Origin: SURF-32 sp964648365
GTDB lineage: Bacteria; Planctomycetota; Phycisphaerae; UBA1845
Assembly (NCBI GenBank): GCA_964648365.1
Contig: CAZYLK010000031.1
Span: 1 to 42,059 of the forward strand
Reading direction: 5' to 3'
Length of the DNA: 42,059 nucleotides
Made by a program: the position numbers and the translations under genes. Below the pieces are notes generated by a model, which saw only the letters and a list, made by a program, of their open reading frames with translations, had not been told where the DNA came from and did not search any database. Each line of letters opens with the position of its first letter. The first letter of the stretch is position 1. Shown here piece by piece: positions 33,790 to 40,883 of this stretch.

Positions 33790-34812
33790 ATGAGTATGGT
33801 GATCGCGTTAGCCACACAACCTGTACTCGCAGCCGGTTCGCCGCTGCTGACCTTCGTGCTTCCGATCGCAGGCTCGATGCTGCTGTGCTACGGCATTTAT
33901 CAGATCGTCGTCGAGTCGCGCACGGCCAGCCAGAAGAAGATCGAGGAGCGCCTCAAGGGCGTCAAGCGGACCAAGGGAACGGACAAGGAATCTGCCGTCT
34001 CGATTCTGCGCCGCAACGCCATGGGCGACAGCAAGTCGGTCGCCGACAAGCTGCTGGGCAAGCTCAGCTTCATGCCGCGCGTCCAGTCGCTGCTGGACCA
34101 GGCCGACGTCGACTGGTCGGCCTCCGCCCTGATGGCGCGGCTGTTCACCATTGCGATTATCGCCGTCGTCGCGCTGATCCTGATGGGATTCAGCGCCCTG
34201 ACGGGCATGATGTGCGGCGCGGCCGTTATCTTCATGCCGCTGTTCTGGCTCTCCTACAAGAAGAAATCCCGCGTCGCCAAGCTGACCGCCCAGTTGCCCG
34301 ACGTGTTCGAAATGATGAGCCAGGCGCTGCGGGCCGGCCACTCGCTGGCCAGCGCGGTCCACCTGATTCACGAGCAGATGCCCAACCCGATCTCGTCGGA
34401 GTTCGGCCGGGTGTATCACGAGCAGAACCTGGGTCTGAAGCTCGAAGACGCGCTGGTCGGCATGGCGGAACGGCTCGACTCGCTGGACGTGAAGTTCTTC
34501 GTCACCGCCGTTCAGATTCAGCGCAGCACCGGCGGCGACCTCGCCGAAGTGATTGACAAGATCGGCGCCGTGATCCGCTCGCGTATCGAGCTGTTCGGCC
34601 TGGTCAAGGGCCTGACGGCTGAAGGACGTCTGTCGGGATACGTGCTGTTCGCCCTGCCGATGATCACGTTTGCCGGGGCGATGGTGCTCAATCCGTCGTA
34701 TGCCCGCATTCTGATCGACGACCCGCGGGGGCAGATCATGCTGATCATCGCGGGCGGGATGCAGTTGATGGGGCTGGCGATGATCCGCTGGATCGTCAAC
34801 ATCAAGGTCTAG
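33790..34812 (+). CDS. tadB: Pilus platform protein TadB
   Basis: This 340-aa inner-membrane protein has a type II secretion F domain (~170-300) including PDVFEMMSQALRAGHSLASAV (core QALRAGHSL), typical of TadB. Hydrophobic segments lie near residues 14-35, 117-155 (FTIAIIAVVALILMGFSAL), 280-300 and 315-338. The start follows tadA by only 9 bp, with the SD TAAGGA overlapping the tadA stop. With TadC it forms the membrane platform driven by TadA. Confidence 0.92.
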   Translation: MSMVIALATQPVLAAGSPLLTFVLPIAGSMLLCYGIYQIVVESRTASQKKIEERLKGVKRTKGTDKESAVSILRRNAMGDSKSVADKLLGKLSFMPRVQSLLDQADVDWSASALMARLFTIAIIAVVALILMGFSALTGMMCGAAVIFMPLFWLSYKKKSRVAKLTAQLPDVFEMMSQALRAGHSLASAVHLIHEQMPNPISSEFGRVYHEQNLGLKLEDALVGMAERLDSLDVKFFVTAVQIQRSTGGDLAEVIDKIGAVIRSRIELFGLVKGLTAEGRLSGYVLFALPMITFAGAMVLNPSYARILIDDPRGQIMLIIAGGMQLMGLAMIRWIVNIKV

Positions 34813-34926
34813 CTGCCGGGCTTCAGGAACCGTCAGCCGCCCGTGGCCCGGGCGGGGGACGACGCCGCGGCGGGCGTCGCGTGAGTGTGGAGGGAAGCGG
34901 CCCGTACCGGGTCGGGAGTTGTGACG

Positions 34927-35874
34927 ATGTCGATTTACCTCATAGGCGTCATGGTCGCGTTCAGCCTCGTGCTGATCGTGTACTCCTTGTGGCCCAAGAG
35001 CGGCGAGGAGCAGGACACGATCAAACGGCGCATGACCGGTAAGCGCAGCGCCCTGGACGAGGCGAACGCCATCCGCCGCCAGGCGAGAGAAACGGTCACC
35101 AACCGCGTGGTCAAGCGCGTCGCCAGGCAGGCGATGCGCCCGGTCATGCCGGCGGATGCGGCCGAAATGTCCAAGCTGCGCATCCGGCTTGCCAACGCGG
35201 GCTTTCGCCAGGACAACGCCACGACCATGTTCCTGGCCAGCAAGACGATCGTGGCGATCACCGCTGCCGTCGTGGCGGCCCTTTACAGTTGGGCCAAGGG
35301 CGACGCGCTGGGCAGCATGGGCGGGTTCGTGCTGTTCTGCGGCGCGGCCGGGTTCATGGCGCCGAACTTCTGGCTGAAGATGGCGGCCGGCAAGCGCCAG
35401 GAAGGCGTGCGCAACGGCATCCCGGATGCGCTCGACCTGATGGTCATCTCGGTGGAGTCGGGCCTCGCGCTCGATGCGGCCGTGCAGCGCGTCGGCGACG
35501 AAATGAAGACGGTCCATCCGATCCTGGCCGAGGAATTTCAGATCGTCTCGCTGGAATCGCAGATGGGCATTCCGCGATCGGAGGCACTCAATAACCTCGC
35601 CGAACGCACCGGCGTGCCGGAGGTCCGATCACTGACCGCCATCGTCAACCAGGCCGAGAAGTTCGGCACCAGCATTGCCCGCGCCCTCCGCACGCAGGCT
35701 GACACGCTCCGCACCAAGCGCCGCCAGCAGGCCGAGGAACGTGCCCAGAAAACGACGGTCAAGCTGATGGTCCCGCTGGTGCTCTTCATCTTCCCGGCCA
35801 TCCTCGTCGTTCTCGGCGGACCGGCGGCGCTGAAGATGATCGAGACGATGCGTAACACGCCGGGCCTGTTCTGA
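34927..35874 (+). CDS. tadC: Pilus platform protein TadC
   Basis: This 315-aa inner-membrane protein also has the T2SF fold: IPDALDLMVISVESGLALDAAV followed by FGTSIARALRTQADTLRTKRRQQAEERAQK (core motifs DALDLMVISVESG and GTSIARALR). This is the TadC pattern. Membrane helices are at residues 3-20, ~95-140 and ~275-300. ATG 34927 has GGGAG about nine bases upstream; GTG 34921 and GTG 34885 are alternatives. The 114-bp spacer after tadB contains an inverted repeat (CGACGCC / GGCGTCG near 34860-34879). It is the last gene of the Tad locus. Confidence 0.92.
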   Translation: MSIYLIGVMVAFSLVLIVYSLWPKSGEEQDTIKRRMTGKRSALDEANAIRRQARETVTNRVVKRVARQAMRPVMPADAAEMSKLRIRLANAGFRQDNATTMFLASKTIVAITAAVVAALYSWAKGDALGSMGGFVLFCGAAGFMAPNFWLKMAAGKRQEGVRNGIPDALDLMVISVESGLALDAAVQRVGDEMKTVHPILAEEFQIVSLESQMGIPRSEALNNLAERTGVPEVRSLTAIVNQAEKFGTSIARALRTQADTLRTKRRQQAEERAQKTTVKLMVPLVLFIFPAILVVLGGPAALKMIETMRNTPGLF

Positions 35875-35910
35875 CGGCCCATGCCGGCTTCCAGCTGGAA
35901 AGTTGTGGCA

Positions 35911-36030
35911 CTGTGGCACCGGTTTGTAACGGGTGTTCCGATGTGGCACCGGTTTGCAACCGGTATTCCGATGTGGCACCGGTTTGCAACCGGTGTTCCG
36001 ATGTGGCACCGGTTTGCAACCGGTGAGTGA
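35911..36030. repeat. Four-copy 30-bp tandem palindromic array
   Basis: Four 30-bp units begin at 35911, 35941, 35971 and 36001. The core GTGGCACCGGTTTGCAACCGG is close to the reverse complement of the 22156 array core, so the two arrays run in opposite orientations. The first and last units are degenerate. It lies just after tadC, in a 477-bp gap before the NfnA-like gene that otherwise holds no gene. Confidence 0.93.
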
Positions 36031-36351
36031 GGCCCGGTCCGGAACCGGCGCCACCGCTCTGCCCTGCCCTCACAGCCCAAAGGCCCAGATCCCTGCGCCG
36101 TTCCCTCGGCACGACGCGATCGGATCCCGCTCCGGCGGCGGTGACATCGCCTGCCACAACGCCTGCCCGCGCCCTCCCCTCCTCGGCACCCCGCACGGCG
36201 CCTGCTGGTACGCCGATTGCTTAGCCCTTTCGCATCGCACGGCCCGGTCCCACCGGGTCCGCCAGCCATGAAACTGGCGCCGCTGGGACGCGCCGCACGG
36301 CGAGGCCGGAGAGTCCCTGGGAACGGTGGAAGGTGCAGCGGAGTTAACCCC
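36031..36351. other. Intergenic region before the NfnA-like gene
   Basis: No gene is supported in these ~320 bp. The sequence between the repeat array and the gene is GC-rich and low in structure. A promoter is expected but no convincing -35/-10 pair was found. A palindrome CATGTT-C-AACATG (36358-36370) lies just inside the following gene. Confidence 0.3.
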
Positions 36352-37242
36352 ATGTTCCATGTTCAACATGCTGAGTGGCTGGCCCCGAAAGTACGGCGAG
36401 TGGTGGTTCAGGCGCCGCGCGTCGCACGGCGCCATCAGCCTGGCCATTTCGTCATCATCCGCGTCTGTGAGGACGGCGAACGCATCCCGCTGACCATCGC
36501 CGACTCCGATCCTGGCGGTGGGACCATCACGCTGATCGTCCAGGTCATCGGGGCCACCACGGAGCGGCTGTGCGCGCTGGAGGCGGGCGACGCGATCGCC
36601 AACGTCGCGGGACCGCTGGGCCGCCCCACCGACATCGAATACGTCGGGCACGCGGTGCTGGTCGGGGGCGGCGTCGGAACCGCCGTCATCTACCCGCAGG
36701 CCGCCGCGCTGCGGGATATCGGCAATCGGGTTTCCGCGGTTATCGGCGGACGGTCGCGCGAGTACGTCATCCTGGAAGCGGAACTGACGGATCGCTGCGA
36801 CGACGTGTTCCCCTGCACGGACGACGGCAGCTACGGCTACCACGGATTTGTCACCGGTTGGCTGGAAAGTCTGATCGAGGATGCCGGCGACGTGGGGCTG
36901 GTGCTCACGGCCGGACCGGTGCCGATGATGCGAGCGGTCGCAGAAGTCACGAGGCCGCATGGGATCAGAACCATCGCATCGCTGAACCCGATCATGGTAG
37001 ACGGCACCGGCATGTGCGGCGGCTGCCGCGTCACGGTGGACGGACAGATGAAGTTCGCGTGCGTCGACGGGCCCGAGTTCGACGCCCACGTCGTCGATTT
37101 CGCGGAATTGACCGATCGGCTGACGACGTACCGCAACCAGGAAAAGCTCGCGTGGAACCGGTTGCACGCCGAGGGTGCAAACTGTGAACACGAGCACGCG
37201 CATTGCGCGATGGCGGCACTCGAAGCAGCGGCAACGGCATGA
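36352..37242 (+). CDS. NfnA/SudB-type FAD-[2Fe-2S] subunit
   Basis: This 296-aa protein resembles the small subunit of NADH-dependent ferredoxin:NADP oxidoreductase and sulfide dehydrogenase, and PyrK. The FAD-binding barrel covers ~1-95 with PGHFVIIRVCEDGERIPLTIAD (core ERIPLTIAD). The NAD domain holds VLVGGGVGTAVIYPQAAAL (~103-121) and LTAGPVPMMRAV. The [2Fe-2S] site is DGTGMCGGCRV with Cys222 and Cys225, plus Cys237 in FACVDGPEFD. ATG 36352 has GCGGAG eight bases upstream. The His/Cys-rich tail (NCEHEHAHCAMA) is unusual and may bind metal. The partner subunit is encoded 243 bp downstream, across a repeat and an assembly gap. Confidence 0.87.
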   Translation: MFHVQHAEWLAPKVRRVVVQAPRVARRHQPGHFVIIRVCEDGERIPLTIADSDPGGGTITLIVQVIGATTERLCALEAGDAIANVAGPLGRPTDIEYVGHAVLVGGGVGTAVIYPQAAALRDIGNRVSAVIGGRSREYVILEAELTDRCDDVFPCTDDGSYGYHGFVTGWLESLIEDAGDVGLVLTAGPVPMMRAVAEVTRPHGIRTIASLNPIMVDGTGMCGGCRVTVDGQMKFACVDGPEFDAHVVDFAELTDRLTTYRNQEKLAWNRLHAEGANCEHEHAHCAMAALEAAATA

Positions 37243-37253
37243 GTGTGGCGCCT

Positions 37254-37300
37254 TGTAGCCGGTTTTCAACCGGCATCTGATGTGGCACCGGTTTTCAACC
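37254..37300. repeat. Palindromic repeat cut by assembly gap
   Basis: CCGGTTTTCAACCGG (37259-37273) is followed by GTGGCACCGGTTTTCAACC (37282-37300), where the sequence breaks off into N inside a second palindrome. The units are of the same family and orientation as those at 35911. The array probably continues into the gap. Confidence 0.8.
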
Positions 37301-37400
37301 NNNNNNNNNNNNNNNNNNNNNNNNNNNNNNNNNNNNNNNNNNNNNNNNNNNNNNNNNNNNNNNNNNNNNNNNNNNNNNNNNNNNNNNNNNNNNNNNNNNN
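37301..37400. other. Assembly gap, 100 N
   Basis: Exactly 100 N, a conventional placeholder for unknown length. It begins within a palindromic repeat, so repeat collapse is the likely cause. The true distance between the NfnA and NfnB genes is therefore unknown. Confidence 0.98.
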
Positions 37401-37475
37401 GGCATGAATGCCGGGGCTCTGAAGGGTGCCGGAGCTCCGAAGAAGGTGAGGCTCTGAGGTAGGCGACTCTGGAGA
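37401..37475. repeat. GCATGAATGCC element with degenerate repeats
   Basis: The sequence after the gap opens with GGCAT-GA-ATGCC, a palindrome, followed by GGGGCTCTGA. Degenerate copies of GGCTCTGAAG follow (near 37415, 37433, 37449). The first 21 bases are identical to those after the second gap at 40828. Confidence 0.75.
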
Positions 37476-37485
37476 GGTAGAACCG

Positions 37486-38898
37486 ATGCCAGCATTGAAA
37501 TCGTCTGAGCGGATGAAGATCCCGCGCCAGCCGATGCCGGAGCGCGAGGCGGCCGAGCGCTCCACAAGCTTTGTCGAGGTCAACCGGGGCTACACGTCCG
37601 AGGCCGCGGTCACGGAGTCTCAACGCTGCCTGCAATGCAAGGACGCCAAGTGCATCTGCGGCTGCCCGGTGGGCGTGAACATCCCCGCCTTCGTCGACGC
37701 CATCGCCCGCGATGACCTCGCCGCCGCGGCCGACATCCTCTTCGCCGACAACGTCCTGCCCGGCATCACCGGGCGCGTCTGCCCGCAGGAGACGCAATGC
37801 GAAGAGGTCTGCGTGCGGGCCAAGAAGGGCGAATCGGTCGGCATCGGCTACCTCGAGCGATACGTGGCCGACTGGGCGCGCGAGCATCGCAAGGATCTGT
37901 TCGCCCCGCCCGCACCCACCGGCAAGCAGGTCGCTATCGTCGGTTCCGGCCCCGGCGGACTCACGTGCGCCGGCGAACTGGCCAAGCGCGGCCATGGCGT
38001 CACCGTCTTCGAAGCGCTGCATCGACCGGGTGGCGTCCTCGTCTACGGCATCCCGGAATTCCGCCTGCCCAACGCCATCGTCGACGCCGAAGTCGAGACG
38101 CTGCGCCGCCGCGGCGTGGAGATCGTCACCGACGTGATCATCGGGCAGACGTACACCATCAAGGAGCTGATGACGACCGAGGGTTTCGACGCCGTCTTCA
38201 TCGCCAACGGGGCCGGCCTGCCGGTCTTCCAGGGCATCCCCGGCGAGAACCTGAAAGGCGTCTACTCGGCCAACGAGTTCCTGACCCGTGTGAACCTGAT
38301 GGGCGCCTATCGGGGTGACGAGTCAGACACGCCCGTCCTGACCTCGACCCGCACCGTCGTCTGCGGCGGCGGCAATACCGCGATGGACGCGGTGCGAACC
38401 TCGAGGCGGCTGGGCGCGGACCCGGCGACGCTCGTCTACCGGCGCTCGCGGCAGGAAATGCCCGCCCGTGCGGAAGAGGTCAAACACGCTGAAGAAGAGG
38501 GCGTCACCTTCGAGTTTCTCACCAACCCGATCGAGATTCTCGCGGATGAGAACGGCTGGGTGCGGGCGACCCGCTGTATCCGGATGGAACTCGGCGAGCC
38601 GGACGCCTCCGGACGCCGCCGGCCGGTGCCCATCCCCGGCAGCGAGTTCGAGATTCCGTGCCAGATCTTCATTCAGGCGATCGGCACCAAGGCGAACCCG
38701 CTGCTGACGCAGACCACGCCCGGCCTCAACACCAACAAGTGGGGCAACATCACCGTCGATGAGCACAACATGACCAGCATCCCGGGCGTGTTCGCGGGCG
38801 GCGACATCGTCCGCGGCGGCGCGACGGTGATCCTGGCGATGGGCGACGGCAAGCGCGCGGCCGCGGCGATCGACGCGTATCTGAAGAATGGCGAATGA
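37486..38898 (+). CDS. NfnB/GltA-type NADPH oxidoreductase
   Basis: This 470-aa protein belongs to the glutamate synthase small-subunit family. An N-terminal double-cluster ferredoxin-like domain has cysteines at 48, 51, 56, 58/60, 99, 105 and 109 (CLQCKDAKCICGCP; GRVCPQETQCEEVC). FAD and NADPH Rossmann folds follow, with VAIVGSGPGGLTCAGELA (~149-166) and VVCGGGNTAMDAVRT, and a C-terminal FAD segment GVFAGGDIVRGGATVILAMGDGKRAA (core GVFAGGD). With the PyrK-like partner upstream it forms the NfnAB/SudAB arrangement, which can couple NADH, NADPH and ferredoxin by flavin bifurcation. GAGAGG precedes the ATG. A plain GltD role is less likely because no large GltB subunit is adjacent. Confidence 0.92.
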   Translation: MPALKSSERMKIPRQPMPEREAAERSTSFVEVNRGYTSEAAVTESQRCLQCKDAKCICGCPVGVNIPAFVDAIARDDLAAAADILFADNVLPGITGRVCPQETQCEEVCVRAKKGESVGIGYLERYVADWAREHRKDLFAPPAPTGKQVAIVGSGPGGLTCAGELAKRGHGVTVFEALHRPGGVLVYGIPEFRLPNAIVDAEVETLRRRGVEIVTDVIIGQTYTIKELMTTEGFDAVFIANGAGLPVFQGIPGENLKGVYSANEFLTRVNLMGAYRGDESDTPVLTSTRTVVCGGGNTAMDAVRTSRRLGADPATLVYRRSRQEMPARAEEVKHAEEEGVTFEFLTNPIEILADENGWVRATRCIRMELGEPDASGRRRPVPIPGSEFEIPCQIFIQAIGTKANPLLTQTTPGLNTNKWGNITVDEHNMTSIPGVFAGGDIVRGGATVILAMGDGKRAAAAIDAYLKNGE

Positions 38899-39133
38899 CG
38901 AACGGCGCGTGTCGCAAGGCGCATGGGCAGATTTGCGCATGCCGACTGACTGCCGGCAGATGAGGCCAACGCAAGACGCCGCGGATGCGGCGATATCGGC
39001 GATATCACCCCCCCTTACGCTCCCCGTGATCGCCTGCTACACTGCCTGCCCGCCTCGAAGGCCGTGGCGGGGCGAGATCCGGCTAAGCCGCCCTCGCTTT
39101 GATCTGATCCCATTCTGTCTGGAGAAAAACGCC
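38899..39133. other. Intergenic region before Cys-rich lipoprotein
   Basis: No gene is supported. A 9-bp direct repeat GGCGATATC occurs twice in tandem (38989-38997 and 38998-39006), each containing the palindrome GATATC, and could be a protein-binding site. Confidence 0.3.
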
Positions 39134-39505
39134 ATGATGACCCGTTTCGCCTCGGTGTTGACCCGCTTCGCAGCCGCGACCGCCTGCCTGCTGATGGTCG
39201 TTTCACTGGCCGGCTGCTGCCAGAAGCAGTGCAGCCCGGCGGACTGTAAGCAGTGTCCCGGCGGCTGCCCGGAGGCTTCGGCCCAGAAGTGTCCCCAGGG
39301 ATGCACGAAGCCGTGCTGCAAGCCCACGACCACCACGTCGTCGGCGGTCAACAGCACCTGTCCGTTCTCCGGCAAGCCCGTAAACGCAACGGTCACCGTC
39401 GCGTATGGCGAGAAGACCGTGGCCTTCTGCTGCCCCGGTTGCATCGGCCGTTGGGACGGCCTGTCGGACGCAGATAAGAGCGCGAAGCTGGCCTCGACCA
39501 AGTAG
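39134..39505 (+). CDS. Cys-rich lipoprotein with metal-binding (TRASH/YHS-like) domain
   Basis: This 123-aa protein has a signal ending in LAGC, with lipidated Cys28. A cysteine-rich linker follows (CCQKQCSPADCKQCPGGCPE, residues 28-47; further CPQGC and CCKP). The C-terminal ~45 residues read CPFSGKPVNATVTVAYGEKT and then FCCPGCIGRW. This is the pattern of small metal-binding domains such as YHS/TRASH, where the paired cysteines would bind copper or another soft metal. GGAG nine bases before ATG 39134 supports the start. It is a monocistronic gene ended by the terminator at 39539. A role in envelope metal binding is inferred. Confidence 0.85.
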   Translation: MMTRFASVLTRFAAATACLLMVVSLAGCCQKQCSPADCKQCPGGCPEASAQKCPQGCTKPCCKPTTTTSSAVNSTCPFSGKPVNATVTVAYGEKTVAFCCPGCIGRWDGLSDADKSAKLASTK

Positions 39506-39538
39506 CCAATCATCGAGCGGGTTGATCACCCGCGCGCG

Positions 39539-39598
39539 AACAGTGGCGCTTGCGGCGTGGGGACTTGCCTCCCGAGCCGCTCGCGTCACTGTTTTTTT
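39539..39598 (+). terminator. Rho-independent terminator
   Basis: AACAGTGGCGCTTGCGGC (39539-39556) pairs with GCCGCTCGCGTCACTGTT (39576-39593), an 18-bp stem with a few mismatches, followed by seven T (39592-39598). The flanking GCGCGC on both sides can extend the pairing. It closes the Cys-rich lipoprotein gene. Confidence 0.85.
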
Positions 39599-39697
39599 GC
39601 GCGCAGTTCACGCCCCGATCGACCCTCATCGGCAATCGGCGAGGCGGTGTTCGCGATTCGGGCGTGGGCCGAGTAACATCCGCCCGCGAGGTGAGAC

Positions 39698-40696
39698 GTG
39701 AACCACGGGCAGCACGCGAAGACGCATGAAGACCCGGGCGACCGTTGCGCCGTCGACGCCCATACGCACATCTTCTGCTGGGGCGAGCGGCCCCACGAAG
39801 GCTACCTCTCGGAATCGACCCGCCGGAAGTGGATCTCGCGGCTCGCGGTGTGGTTGACCGGGCTGAAGCGCGAGCGCGGCGACGATTTGTCCGCGAAGCT
39901 GCGCAACATGCTCCTGCGCCACCTGGAGAGTTCCCGGCTGGACTACGCCGTTGTGCTGGCCCAGGACGCCGTCTACCGGGCGGACGGTTCCGTCGATCAT
40001 TCGGCGACCCACTTCTACGTCTCGAACGACTACGTCCTCGAACTGGCCCGGCAGTGCCCGAAGGTGCTGCCCGGCGTGTCCATCAACCCCTTGCAGTCCG
40101 ATGCGCGGGCCGAACTCGACCGCTGCATTGCGGCCGGAGCGCGGCTGGTCAAGATTCACACCGCGATTCAGGGCGTCGACCCGGCGCTAAAGCGGTTTGA
40201 CGAGCTCTACCGGCACGCCGCGGAAGCGGGCGTCGTGCTGACGTTTCACACCGGGTACGAACACTCGTGCTGCGTGGTGTCACAGTCATTCGCCGATCCG
40301 GCCCGGCTGGCCCGCCCGCTGGACCACGGCGGCGTGATCGTGGCCGCGCATTGCGGCACGTGCGCGTTCTTCGACCGCGAGGACTTTTACCCGAGCTTCG
40401 TGAAGATGATGCACCGCTACCCCAACCTCTACGGCGACACGGCCGTGCTGGCTTCGTGGGTACGGCCGGCAGCGCTTCGAACGCTGAGCCGCGAGCCGCA
40501 GTCGCTGAAAGACCGCATCATCCACGGCAGCGACTACCCCCTGCCGCCCGCCAGACTCCCCTACGCGCTGCGAACGGGGCTGTTCCCGAAGGAGCGGCAC
40601 AATCCGCTCGACATGGATCTTCGCATCAAGCAGAGTTACGGGTTCGGGCAGGAGTATGCGACGGGGGTGCTGGGGTTGTTGGGGCTGTCTGGCTGA
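39698..40696 (+). CDS. Amidohydrolase family 2 metal-dependent hydrolase
   Basis: This 332-aa TIM-barrel protein has the amidohydrolase metal-binding set: HxH as His22 and His24 in VDAHTHIF, His184 in LTFHTGYEH, His218 in AAHCGT, and Asp279 in HGSDYPLP. VKIHTAIQG near 151-159 supplies another candidate ligand. The family (PF04909-like) includes decarboxylases and hydrolases of aromatic or lactone-like substrates; the substrate here is unknown. The start is GTG 39698 with the strong SD GAGGTGA just upstream. It lies between a terminator and the second assembly gap, so it is likely a single gene. Confidence 0.85.
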   Translation: MNHGQHAKTHEDPGDRCAVDAHTHIFCWGERPHEGYLSESTRRKWISRLAVWLTGLKRERGDDLSAKLRNMLLRHLESSRLDYAVVLAQDAVYRADGSVDHSATHFYVSNDYVLELARQCPKVLPGVSINPLQSDARAELDRCIAAGARLVKIHTAIQGVDPALKRFDELYRHAAEAGVVLTFHTGYEHSCCVVSQSFADPARLARPLDHGGVIVAAHCGTCAFFDREDFYPSFVKMMHRYPNLYGDTAVLASWVRPAALRTLSREPQSLKDRIIHGSDYPLPPARLPYALRTGLFPKERHNPLDMDLRIKQSYGFGQEYATGVLGLLGLSG

Positions 40697-40727
40697 GGTG
40701 TTGGGCCGGTGATGACGGTTCAGCGGA

Positions 40728-40827
40728 NNNNNNNNNNNNNNNNNNNNNNNNNNNNNNNNNNNNNNNNNNNNNNNNNNNNNNNNNNNNNNNNNNNNNNNNN
40801 NNNNNNNNNNNNNNNNNNNNNNNNNNN
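40728..40827. other. Assembly gap, 100 N
   Basis: A second placeholder gap of exactly 100 N. It follows GATGACGGTTCAGCGGA and is followed by the same GCATGAATGCC sequence that follows the first gap. The gap is between the amidohydrolase and polA genes. Confidence 0.98.
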
Positions 40828-40848
40828 GCATGAATGCCGGGGCTCTGA
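40828..40848. repeat. GCATGAATGCC repeat element
   Basis: This sequence is identical over 21 bases to 37402-37422, including the palindrome GCAT-GA-ATGC and the tail CGGGGCTCTGA. It is the right edge of the second assembly gap. Confidence 0.85.
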
Positions 40849-40883
40849 GGACGTGTGGGAATCGCGCTCGGACTTGCCGCCGC

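Noticed and set aside
36070..38022. Minus-strand 650-residue frame running through the first gap
   Set aside because: It reads through 100 N and lies opposite two well-defined flavoprotein genes, so it is not real.
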